A DNA stretch of 64,000 nucleotides from Apricaphanius iberus (taxonomy: Eukaryota; Chordata; Actinopteri; Cyprinodontiformes; Aphaniidae): positions 1,550,001-1,614,000 of the forward strand of contig JAPXFQ010002732.1 in the NCBI GenBank assembly GCA_028564705.1, given 5' to 3'. The notes under the pieces were generated by a model. The model had not been told where the DNA came from. It saw only the letters and a program-made list of their open reading frames with translations, and searched no databases. Shown here piece after piece: positions 1-12,200 of this stretch. The stretch's first letter is position 1. Each line of letters starts with the position of its first letter. A program made the position numbers and the translations under genes.

Positions 1-98
1 TGGCAGCAATATTCTGCTGAGTCAATGCAATTGGAATATGTTCCCATCAAAGCGTGCTACCTCCTCTGAGGGAAGAGGGGCGGCAGGGAACAACTCAC

Positions 99-202
99 TG
101 GTTTCTGTTGGGCGCTTTCCTCAGCTGGTCTGCAGTCACTCTGGCTGAGAAGTTGTAGTACTGCATGACATTTTGGAAGTAAAGATCTGGCACCACCACA
201 AA
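99..202 (-). CDS. ece1: ECE1 exon, last in the window (residues 505-538)
   Basis: 34 codons plus two bases: [19 protein letters not shown], then [16 protein letters not shown]. Donor CCA|GTGAGT. The following exons (NAYY substrate loop, HExxH, ExxxD) should lie to the left, outside the window. Confidence 0.92.
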
Positions 203-3200
203 CTAAGAGAAAAGGAACGACGGAGAATGGAAATCACTGTCTAAAATGAGCCAAATGGGACTGGGTGACACATAGAAATAGCAGGTGCTGTTATAGAGTA
301 CAGCCCCCGCATTTGCCTACATCGTTGAAGACTTTGTCCAGCTTCGTGGCGTTCATTATAAATTCTGGATATCCAACCATGTTGTATATAGCATCTGCCT
401 GTGAAGGACAAGAGGAGAAAAAAGAGTGAAAAGCACAGGCTTACAGCAGGTGGCAGTGCTGTGTTTCACTGTCGCTCAACTGTGGTGGATGATCACACCC
501 CTGGTGATACGGATTATTGATCAAAATTATCCGTACCTTTTCCTTTGCAGCTTTTTTTGTGTCTGAATCCATCCAGCTCACATCCTTCAAGCTATCCTCA
601 AATGCCCATTTGATTTCGGCAACCATTTCTTCAGCCTGAAGCACGGATTTGGATAAATATGAAACCCCTACCCCTGTCACACAGCAGCACGAGGTTTTGC
701 ATGAGGCACTTACAATGGCTTTGCTGTCCTCTGCAAAGGTGTCCTTGACGAACAGGGCACCGAGAGCAAAGCCCAAGGCACTGTCCGTGTCGCTGACGCA
801 CAGCTTCCAACGTGGAGTACAGCTCTACAAAAACAACAAAACACATTGAGGAATAAAACTGTTCTACATTACTTAACCTGTTTTTACGTTCATACAAAGA
901 AATCATTTTTAAGAGGGTGGGCATATGTATTGGGCTTATAAGTCAAGTTTGTAATCTTGTAAATAATACATTCATAAAATTTACAAAAGCTCTGAGAATA
1001 ACCATGATTAATGTAATTTGCTGTATTCCGCTGTAGGTTAAATGTTTGAACAAGAGAATATTAGTAACAAAGTGGAACTAGTAAAAGGGAAGTTTCTCAA
1101 GAAATTATGCTATATCCAGTTAACCTGCAACACTTAAGCCTAGTTTACTCTTCTCCGTTAGCTAACTTGCACCCAGACGCAGACATATTGACCATTGATT
1201 TTTCAGTATTGCAAAGCAATTCCCCACGAGGACAGCAGGGGGTGCTGACTTTTTCTGCCGTATCTGCCAACCATTGCCGTGCCAACCAGACTTTATTTTC
1301 TTCACCTTGTTAACGCGTTCTCCCTCAAGGAGCAATAACCGACAGAAAGTACGTTTTGATTGAGCTGGAAAGCCTTTTACTGGAAGTGCAGCTCATTGAA
1401 TACTCTAAAAATGCATGTAAACAAAGACAGCGGTCTGTTTTGCTGTTCTCTAAACCTCCTTGTGCTCAAAATTGCCAAAAGACCGTATCAGATAAACCGT
1501 CCTTTCAATATAAAGCATCTAGAGCCCAAGCACTGCATTGACCACTGATTACATTGACTATAGAGCACCACTCTGCTGAAATTATCTTTGCCAGATGTTG
1601 GGCTGACCAATCACAGGTGTACGCTAGCTATGCCCAATAGTTAGCTATTGAGTTAGCTACTGAGCATAGTTAGCTCCATATGTGTTATCCGTTGCGATGT
1701 AGAAGCATAAACTAGGCTTATGGTGCGTTCACACCGCACACTTTCTTAGATTCAAGCAACGCTGACAACGCATCTAGTTTGACATATATGAATTTTTAAG
1801 CTGAAGTTTGCTAAGCTCGTGGGCGGGCCTTTCTCTGCCAGATGTTTAAAAAAACACTAGCATATCATGATTGGCTAGACAACATGGACGTCGGGCAACG
1901 TCACTACAGTGAGACGCTCCGATTGGTTGGCACACTGCGTTAAGTGCATCAAATCCATTAAAAGTTCAGCTAGCTGAACTTCTGCGTTGCTTGTGTTTCT
2001 TGCTTTGCCGCTTGAACGCAGGTAAAGCTTGAACAATTGACGCAGCCAATACACACAAAGCACCGCAGAGACTCTGACGGACCTCTGATGGAGATCTGAC
2101 GGACATGTAATCTTGCCACACCTGACGCTGACGTTTGGGGCAGTGTGAACGCACCGTTAGACAGTATAAACAAAACAACAGAGGACCACACATGTCCCTT
2201 GTTGGCCACCTGTAGTCCTATCTGACAGAAAAAATAATAAAAAAAGAAAATTTAAGAGGACATAGCGTACACTCTTTATTTCTATTAACAGATGTTCCAA
2301 TTTTTCCCCTTTCCACTAGGGTTGGTTTGGCCCAACCCGGGTCAGATCAGCACGTATTTGCCACGTCTTCGCTGCATTCGTCCAGGGCCGAGCGTGTTTT
2401 CGGACTACCTTTTGGCTCGGTCTGAAGCTAGCCAAGGCGACCCACAACGCCCACCTATAGACTGATTGGTCCAGTAAAGTGATGTCAATTTCACTTCTAT
2501 CTACGTAGTGGTAACCACTTATTGGCCTGGTGGTATGCGTGTCACAGAGAATGGCGACGCATGGCTTCAGGAGGGTTCAAAACATTACTGGGGGAAACAA
2601 CAAAAAAATACAAAATTGCAAATATTTGGCCTTGAAGGATAACAACGCCCAGAGTAGGGCAGACAGCAGGGACCGGAAGTGCTTTGCAGAAATGGTCGGC
2701 ATTTATTGTGAAAGGCTGTGAGCAACAGGAGAGAGAGTGGGCTAGATATCGGCTCCAGCATCTTTATTTGGAATAATAGCGTACTTTTATAATAATAAAA
2801 GGGAAATTTCTCAAGAAATGATGCTATATCCAGTTAAACTGCAATACTTAAGCCTAGTTTATACTCCTTCAATAGCAACTTTGAACCCAGATGCAGACGT
2901 ACTGACAGAGATGTGTTTTGTTTATAGTACTCCATTTCTTTCTCTCCATTCTCCGTTGATTTGTCAGTGTTGCAAAGCAATTGCCAACCAGGACAGCAGG
3001 GGGTGCTAACTTTTCAGGGCAGGTCTGCTTAGAGTTGCAGAGACGTTTCAGGTTAATTTGAGTTGTTTTCTTCAGCTTGTGACATTCTCCCCTCAAGGAG
3101 CAATGGACGTTCTGGTTAAATGATCTCTGACTGTTGCTGAGCTGAGCAATCACAGGAATACGCTCTTCCATTGAAGGAGATGGGTTAGTTAGATAATAGG

Positions 3201-6200
3201 GCTTGACTCCGTCCTTCTTTGCGTAGGTGACAGAGAGCCCTTGTTTCAATGGATAACGGCGCTGCGTCTCCGTCAAAGGTATAAATAGGGCTGGACGATC
3301 ATTCAATAGCAATATCTATCAAATGATAGAGTAGCTCAACTCTGTCACAGGGCCTTTTCACATATGTGGCCGTGACAGAAAAAAAAAGGGGTCGATAAAA
3401 AAAGTTTGATTTTAAAAAAACAATTCCCCTAATTTTGTTATTATAGTCTATCAGTTAGCTTAATACAACAGTCACTATCTACTTCGAACGAATCATTAAC
3501 GCTGACCGAGGCAGCTCTGTCAGCTATCTCTGTCTCTCTCTTTCAAATTACAAAAACGAACAAATTAATTGAGCTGCAACTGCATTTGTATATGGTCCCT
3601 AAGTGAACCATCGCCGTAAAACAAACTTCAACGCAGTCAAATGTCACAGCAAGGAGGACGTTGTCTCGGGAAAATTGTTTTCAGTAGCTCAGGTAAATGT
3701 TATGTTTGTGTTCATGGCACCTTCTTTTTTCTCTGTTGCTCGCAGGAGCCCTCCATGTCAAGGACAGACCTGGTGATAAACCAGCATTACTCTGACAGTG
3801 AATATCCAGCAGCCGAGTAGCTCAACTCTGTCACAGGGCCTTTTCACATATGTGGCCGTACCAGAAAACGGCCAGAGAAAATGCTAATTTTTTTCTGTTC
3901 ACATGGCGCGGATTTCAGCCCGTACTGGAATCCAGTGTTTTACATGAGGGACTACACCCCAACAGCAGGTGGCGGTATACAAATAATTTTATAGCTATCC
4001 AACAAACAAGGGAGTGAGAAGTAGCGACGTCATAAGACGAGCGACAGCCTAGAATTTAAACAAACTGGTCTACTGGTCAACTGCTACCTGAAGCCATCTA
4101 CAGGGTGAGTGTTGTAGCAAACCCGCCGTTTTGTAACCTGGTGTGTTGCTGTGGCACGCTTGAATCGCGTTGTTTTGGTCTTTTTATGCTTGCGAGGTGA
4201 TTCTGTAATTTCGTCCGGCGTCGTCATTTCCGCGTTTATTGTATAGGAATACGGTCAGAGTACGACTTGTGTTCACATGATCCGTATCCACTCGTACCTG
4301 GACTCCGATACTACCTCCAAGGCAGGTCTCTCTGGCCGTTACCTGGCACGGTCCAGGCTGTGTTCACATGGTACGAAATAAGTGGATTTTGACCAAATAC
4401 AGTATCCAAGTACCGACTCCAGTACCATGTGAAAACGCCCACAGACACACAGAGTAGCTAGCTGATGCTCCTCCGTCCTCCGCCACTTCAGTGTAAATAC
4501 AGAGACTTTGAGCTGACCAATCAGGCTTTAGGTCAGTGTTAGAAACACCCCCCTTATTAGAATACACTTCTGTAAATCTGTAAATAAATGTGATCTAGAA
4601 ATGTGTAAATAAATGTGATTTAGAAATGTGTAAATAAATGTGATCTAGGAATGTTGAAATAAATGTGGAAATAGATAAATAAATAAATGTGGGGATAAAT
4701 AAATAAATATGGAAATAAATATATGAGAAAGTAAATATTTTTTGTTTTTTAAATGTATATTTTATTTATTTATTTACACATTTACTTATTTATTGTCAAC
4801 TATGGCAGAGTTGGTCCTCCATACAAACTTAATAATGATAAAAAAATGACTTAAGTTCTTAATTAAAATGAGTTAATTTATTGAAAAATAAAATTACCAG
4901 GGAGACCGATAAAACACATTGTCAACAATTTGTCATAGTTATGGATAATTGTCGATATCAAACAATATGACTATTCCCTTTATCGATATGCTCTTTTCCT
5001 ATACCATCCAGGCTACGTATAAACTAGGCTTCATTTCTACTGGAACTTTTGCTACGGTGTGCCCACCCATGTCCCCGCCCACTGCCACGTTCCGGAGATG
5101 GCAATGGAATCAAAACCAGAGCTTTCTGAGCCGGGCTGACCCGATCTAGTCTGGGCTGAGTCAACTCTGGTGGAAATGTGGCATATGTGCTGAGCTGTTC
5201 TTTCTTTAAAAATAAAACATTTACCAATCCCAATCTAGAAAAAACTTTTTCAATCAGCTAAACTTAAAAATTTAAGCACTTAGAATAAGGATTTCGCAAC
5301 CAAATTAGTTTGCCAGATTTATTCCTACCAGGAGCTATAAAGTCCCCGTTTGATAAAGATACCATTGGGTTAACGGAAGGACAAGGATTCTGCATGTTCA
5401 AGTAGGAAAAACTGAACAGGGTCACAGTGAGGAAACGAGGAGCACTCTGAGCAAGCAAAGCAATAAAAATCTACTTAAGCACACAGTTTGGGATGGAAAA
5501 AGACACATCTGTCCTCTCATGCAAACCAAAAACACAAAGACACAAAGACAGATAACAGTTGGTCTGTTTTTACAGCTTAACCCCTGCAAGACACCCAGCA
5601 GGAGGAAAAGGATCCGGCTAAGATAAGGGCTGAGGTCACTGGAGCTCTTACAGTCTAACACTTGAATACTTTCGTGAGATTGAATGTGAACATTCTGTTT
5701 TTTACCTTATATACAATTAATAGGAGATATAATCATAGGCTTTGAAATTTGAAACCCGAAAACTTCATGGTACTTTATTGGGATGTTAAGTAAGAAACCA
5801 AAATGTAACATTGGACAGGAAAGGGATATGTGTTTTTCAACATTTTTGACAATTAAAAACCTTTTTTACTGTAATACTCTTTAATAAATTCCACTCCAAC
5901 CAACTGCCTTCAGAATCACATAATTACCAAGTCCACTTTTACTATTCAATCCATCAATCCAAAGAGAATAAAACAATTACACAATTCACATGAGATTGGA
6001 AAGAAGAAAGCAAAAAAAGTAAGATATAAAATGTAGTATTTTCAGTTTCCTTCACGCCATGCAGGGGGCACAGCAAACATGAGGGCAAAATGTAACTTTT
6101 AGACCTACAAATAACTGTGATGCGGAAAACCAACACTCTACACCACTCTGAACTTATCATGCAATTAGGGTGTCATAGATGACAGGAAGAAATGTCTGGG

Positions 6201-9200
6201 TGAAGCTTAACATAGGGTAGTCAAGGACAAATATCAGATGGAAGCCGCAAAACACTTGCACTGGGAGTCTATGGTTCACTTTCGAGCAGGACTCTGACCC
6301 GAAAGATTCATCCAGAGATATAGTGAAATGTTCAAAACAAGTACATTTATGTTAAAGGGGCCCAGTCAAAATCGAGCCCCCAAAGCCTGCAGTTCAGAGA
6401 CGCTCCCGAGCCAATCTGACTGAGTTTGAGTTATTTACCGTAGTAACCATGGGAAACTATTTCAGTCAAGAAATGAGTAACGCTTGTGCAGAAATACCCT
6501 TAAATACTTGTAGCTGTAACTGCAGCAAAAAGTAGTTCCACAAAGTGTTAGATAATGATAAAAAAACAAAATTAACATATAATTTATTTTCTACTACATC
6601 ATCCATGAAATCAAATATGATCCCAAAAAAGAAGCCTGTGAATGTGTCACGTAAAGAGACGAAATTGGGGACTATATAAATCTAAAAAATAACTGCCTAA
6701 AACAGAAACTTTCACATTCTGGACTGGGCCTGGGGCTCAGGGTTCTGGGGCGGCGCGCCCCCCGGCTGGGGCCCTGGCGGGGCTTGGCCGGGGGGGGGCC
6801 GCTGCCGTCGGTGCTGGCTGGGGGGGGGCTGTGGTCGGCCGGTGGTTGGCGGGCGCTGCTGCCCTTTCCATCTCCCCGGGCTGGTTCCTGTCGCTTGCTC
6901 CCCGGTGGCCGCTTGCCGCGTCCGGGCGTCGGCGAGAGGCCGTGGCGGGTGGCCGGCGTCTCCGGGCCCGATCGGCTATATTGACACTGGACATGGCTCC
7001 TGGGTCTTGGTCTTAGCCCTCGCGGGGGTGCTGGGGTGGGGGGCTCTGGCCGGTGTTGGTCGGCCTCCACGGTGACTGACCAGTTGGTGGGGTGTGGGCT
7101 GGTGGGTGGACGTGCTGGGTTCTGTTGCCACCCGGCCATCGGGCGGTAGTAGCAAGGCTGGAGGATGTCGGCCTGGGGATTGGCCGCCCGGGACTTCGGT
7201 CTGCTCACGGGCCTGGCGCGGCATGTCCGGGGTACCCGAGTCGGTGGTGCGCCGGGTTCCGGCCTCGGCCCGGGGGTCCTCGGACGCTGGCGGTGCCTGG
7301 GGCGTCTCTTATTGGCGGGGAGGCTTTTTACCATCTAGCACAGGCGCTCTTTTCAACGGGGTGCGCTTGGGACGGGAGGGGGGAGGGCGTTGAGGGTGAG
7401 GGGGGGCTAAACTCAACCTGGGTGTCTAGTGACATGTGTTTTGTTAGCAGTGTGAATGTTGGGGAGGATTTAGGTATGCCCCTGGCATGGGGGCTGGTGG
7501 ATTGCCGGGGCCCCCATGGGGCTCGGCGGTACCGCTGCCGTGGGCCCCGACTGGACGTGCTGGGGCCTCCCACCCCTGGTGGATCGGGCCGAACGGGGGT
7601 GCCTATTGGAGTCAGCAGGGGAGCTGGCTCCCTGGGGTTGGCAATGGTCACCCCAGTTATTTTCTCCCCATCCCCATGCCTCTGTCCACCTGCTCCTTCA
7701 TTCTACCATTCACAAGGCCTTGGGACGTGGGCACGTCACTGGGGTGCGGGATGGAGCTTCCGTCTTCGCTACCCGGTGGCGGCCTGGGTCCCGATTTTAT
7801 TGAGCAATTTAGACACTACACTTGCAACATTTACAGGGAACGCACATGTAGGGACCTGGCGGTGTGGCGGCGAGTTGAGGGGGCCTCGCCTGTGGTGCCG
7901 GCACCCACTGGTTAAACGCATCTAGACACTGAGGGCCCGGGGGGGGAGATGGGGGTACCCGGCAGTATTCCCATGTCCCCCCCCTCTGTTTTAAGTGCAC
8001 ATTAGAACAACACGCAACAACACCACATTGAGCTGGGGGAGAGAGGCTGGGGGGTCTTTCCACACCCCTGTTCGTTGGACCATCAGGGGTCGGAGCCCGG
8101 ATAGAACATCACGCCGTCTGGTCGGGGTCCTGGGCTGGTGGGCTGCTCTTGCCGGTGTGGGGCCTTGGCGGTCTACTTGTCCCCGTCCTGGTGGGCAAAG
8201 GGGTCTGTCTCCTGGGTGCAGGGGCAGGGTTCTCTACTGGGGTGTCTGTCCCTGGGCCTGGGAGTATGGAGTATAGTGTACGTATGGGGGGTATGAATGA
8301 GGGTATAGCGTCCTTTTTTCGTATGTCCTGTATTTGTAAGAATGTGTACACAAGAAAGGGAGGGTACGTATGAGTGTCTCTGTCTGTCTATGTCTACCTG
8401 TCAGGTTGGGTGTTTGGCTGCTCTCTGGCCTGATGCATCTTCTTCCCTCCCCGTCACTCCCCGTCGGTGATGGTTGCTCCTGCCCGCTGGTTGATGATGA
8501 CTCTCGATGCCTGGGGCTGGGGGTCCCGGTTGCGGCCCGGCTCGGTCCTGGTGCATGTCGGGCGGGTCCTGGGTGGTCCGGTGTGTCGGGCGGCCGCTGT
8601 TTCGGGCCGATGTCCTCCTTGGATTGACTGGGGCACCTCTTATGGGGGTGCCGGGTTTGTAGAATAGGTTGGTGCCGTCCGGTGGATCGGTGGGGACCGT
8701 GCCTGGCGCCCAATCCTCCTGCCGGTTCCAGGACTTCAGCTGGCTGGTCTGTTCGCCTGGTGGGGCTGTCCGGCATTGGCTGGGCCCCTGATCTTGGCGC
8801 CCCACGTGGGGCGGGATCTGGACCCTGGAGCTGGAAGATCTGGATGTCCAGGTGCCGGCTGGGCGCGGCCTGGGGAGGGCGTACATCCGCTGTGGCTCCC
8901 TGGCGTGTGGATGTGTGGGGGCGGGCCGGGTTGTTGGCGGTGGGTACTGGTCCGGGGTGGCGGCGGCGTGTGTTGTCCGTCGGTTGGCTGCGGGTCCTCC
9001 TTGCCTGCGGCGGCGGCGGGGGACCCTTGTCGGCTGGTCACTGGTTGGGGCCCCGCTGGGGGGTGGGGTGCCCCTGGTCCCCGTGGCCTCCGGTTCCTGG
9101 TCCGGGCCCGCCCTGGCGTAGCCGGTTACCGGCGGAGCCCGTGGGCTCGTCACTGCGATCTCTCGGGCCCCAGCATCGCGGCTGGTGGGTGCTCCCCTGG

Positions 9201-12200
9201 GGCTTCCATCTGTTCCCCTCTTGGCGGGTGATCGACCCTGCGCTGATCCGCCTGTGGACTCTGTACTCTGTGGGACGCTGGATGCATACATCTCTTGCCT
9301 CCTCCATGTCTGTGCCGATTCCTGTAGGACGGATTGACGGTTCCTTACACCAGCTATCAATCACTTGCATGGGGAAACCTTATTCCGACCTGCATGCTCG
9401 CACACACATAGGTGTGGGGACATAGGTGAGGACGGACATATCTTAAGCTGAGGTTATCATCATTAGTTAGTTGTTCACAGGAGCTTACCAGAAACATTTG
9501 TATTATGTTCATTAATCAATGCTTGTGTGTAGTGAATGTGTAATTCTTTGTTTATTCTACCAGATCCGAACTATTGGTTTGGTTCTGTACACTTTGTTGT
9601 TTTTGTTTTGTATTACTGTTTCTCTGCCGTCCGGCAGAGGTGGAGGACTGGGATGTTTTCTTGTGTTCTTTATTTGCCTCCCTGTCTTGTGTCATCGGTT
9701 CGCCCCTCTGTTGGTCCGGTTTCTTTTCTTCACCTTCTTCCTTTCTCCCTTCTTGTCTCAGTTTAATGTCCATGACATCAGGAAATTGAACCCACAGTAA
9801 TCACTAATAAAGATTTTTCATACATATACATCAAGTGGCGTACTACAGCGAAGCTGTAATACTCTGCTTGGGAAAGTAAAACTGTTGGGCTTGTACTTGG
9901 TACTCAGACACCAATTCTGAGTAGCATACTGCTAGACAGGACACGTTAAAAAAAAAAAAAAAGAAAAGAAACTTTCACATTTTTCTCTCTATTACCTCTC
10001 AGGAATCTTTAAAAAATTTTTTAACATATAATCTTGTATTTGGTCTTTCATTTTGTTACAGATCCAGGGGCATATATAATATCATTTATCAATTTGTGAA
10101 GCAGTTTTGCGGTAAGAAACCTGTTTATCTAGTCACAAACACATTAATCTCCTCTTAGAAGTATACGTGGTTGGGGAAATTTCCATATAAGTTTAAAATA
10201 TGCAACAAAAAAAAAAGCAGGTGATTTTAAGGGAAACTGGAAAAAAACACATTTCTAAAATTACAGTCATTGTCGTGACACACGAACTGTCACTGCTTGG
10301 TTTTCACGTTGGGTAAATTCTGCTTCTCTGTTGGCAACCGCCCCCAATTATCTGGACTCAGTGTAAATAAACATGGGATGAAATGAATAGGATGAACATA
10401 GGGGTCAAGAAGAAGTTCTGTACGCTGGACTAAAAAGGAGCATAACGTACAGCTAACTGGGTGCTTTAAAATTCCCTAGTTGTTCTTCCCCACTTCTCTC
10501 TTTTTTTCTCTCGACAAAATTGTAACTCTATGCCTACAATTCAATAAAATCAGCTGCCGGATTAAATGTGCATAATGTCGATGTTATGATTTTATATTAA
10601 TAATGTCCCGCCCTGAGTTTGTTACAAAAAATGTAATGAATTTAGAGGGTCTAAATGTCTGTTTCTTACCTTTTTAGTCCCATACATGACTTCAAGGAAG
10701 CGCTGCTCTGCATCCTGGAATCTCTGGTCTAAAACGGAAACCATCTTTCTCACCACCTTCATTATCATGTAGTTGTTGAGAAGGCTGAAGAAGAAAAAAA
10801 AAGAGCAAACACCACATCACTGTTTTTGCTCTCCCTTAAACATTCTTCCGCTTTTGGGAGGCATTTGCCTGCACACAGATGATTTAAACAGCAACGCATG
10901 CAGGTTGAATTATGAATGCAATAAAGTGACATATAAATGTACCTTTTATTGGCGTTCGTTATGAGTTCAGACACTCTCTGGAGGTAGTCTGTGGCATAAA
11001 CAACAACAGGCTCTGACTCGTTAAGTGTCACGGGCGCAAACACTTGCGTCAGGAAGGGCATCCAGTCGATCGCGGGAGCCAGATCCTGCAACAGGGCATC
11101 GATGTAAGTTTGGAGAGCTCTGAATACGACGTCTGTTATTTTTCCTGCAGTCTCGCATTATAAAGAACTCGTGCTTCTCGCGCTTGCTCTAGTCGACGCC
11201 AGCACTCACTTTCAGGTCCTTTGCCTCCACTTTGTGGTAAATGAGCTCCTCATCTCGCCTCTCCTCCTGAGGCACCGTGATGTTGGCCAGGGTGGTTTCA
11301 AAGTCCACGATTTCCGTCATGAGTGTCCGAGACGTCTCCTTCGAGCCGCCCAGGAGGACCCCCAGCTCCTCGAGGAAGTTCAGGTAAGCTGTGAGGTACT
11401 GCAAAAAGCCACACAGGAAGCACGGTGATGTGGAGGTAGTAGAGGGGAACAAGCTTTGTGTGTGTCATGTAATCCAGTTAGAAAAAGTCGTCTTGAGGTA
11501 TTCAGCTACATTTGTCATTCATAAAGTGTGCGAACTTGAGATTAAAACTGTAAAGTCAAAATTCTACAGTGAACAGTTTTCCTGGATTACCTTTTCATTG
11601 GCTGTTTTGTTGAGGTAGTAATCCATTGAAGGCAGTCCCAGGCTGGACTGATCCACCTACAGTTAAGAGACACATTCCATCATCTTCCAAAAGATAGAAC
11701 TTTTTTTTTTTTCATTCCTCAGTTGTAAGCATGAACATTTAGGAGCAGAGGCTTGCAACAGATCATCTCTTAAGAACCGCTCGATCTCACGATTACAGGA
11801 TAAACAAATAAACCCATCTCCAAGCGACATTGTGGATGCGATTCCACCGTAAAATTAAAGACTATCACGGGAATCTCATACATAAAATCACATGCTTTAA
11901 GGAAGCCGTTAGGAGCTGTTTTTGTTTGGATGCACAACAGATAAGACATCATTGCAAATGTTGTTAAAGAAGGTACTCCTCACATAGAAATATATTATTT
12001 TGAAAAGTAACATTTTTTTTTTTTTTAAATGTATACCTGGATGACGTTGCTGTTAGAGTTTTTGGAGTCTGTGCTCACAAACACAGTGAAGAAAGGGGAG
12101 GTCCTTAAGCTGGCAGAGACAGTTCGGAGAACTTCTTGGAAGTTGTCCTTGTCCCAGGGTTCAGTCAGAGCCCACCCCCCTATCTGAAACGTTCAGGGAT

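Larger units (their letters stand above)
3286..5015. mobile_element. hAT-type MITE (TAGGGCTGGACGAT ends), interrupted
   Basis: Begins TAGGGCTGGACGATCA and ends ACCATCCAGGCTA, with an 8-bp target duplication GGTATAAA / CGTATAAA (3278-3285, 5016-5023; one mismatch). Contains the 603-bp element at 3837-4439 and a 25-bp tandem repeat. A related end lies in ALPL intron 4 at 54486. Confidence 0.6.
2850..5030 (+). mobile_element. MITE family B, copy 2, interrupted
   Basis: Left end AAGCCTAGTTTATACTCC, right end GTATAAACTAGGCT. Internal sequence to about 3285 aligns with copies at 1136 and 20107 (CTCAAGGAGCAATGGACG, GGTGACAGAGAGCCC). A hAT-type MITE occupies 3286-5015, a few bases from the right end. 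Confidence 0.6.
2311..5175. mobile_element. Outer MITE family A, split by nested insertions
   Basis: Left end TTCCACTAGGGTTGGTTTGG and right end CTGAGTCAACTCTGGTGGAA form diverged inverted repeats. The left part (to about 2790) matches a second copy at 36846-37405, including ACGCCCACCTAT and GACTGAT.GGTCC. The middle is occupied by MITE B copy 2 and the elements inside it. Exact borders are uncertain. Confidence 0.45.

Noticed and set aside
2869..3312. 147-codon minus-strand frame
   Set aside because: Lies inside MITE B copy 2 and crosses into another MITE; chance frame.
7092..7925. 277-codon plus-strand frame in the GC-rich element, with others of 247 (plus), 319 and 220 (minus) codons
   Set aside because: Long frames occur on both strands and in several phases because stop codons are rare at this GC content; composition is Gly/Pro/Arg/Trp-rich with no domain.
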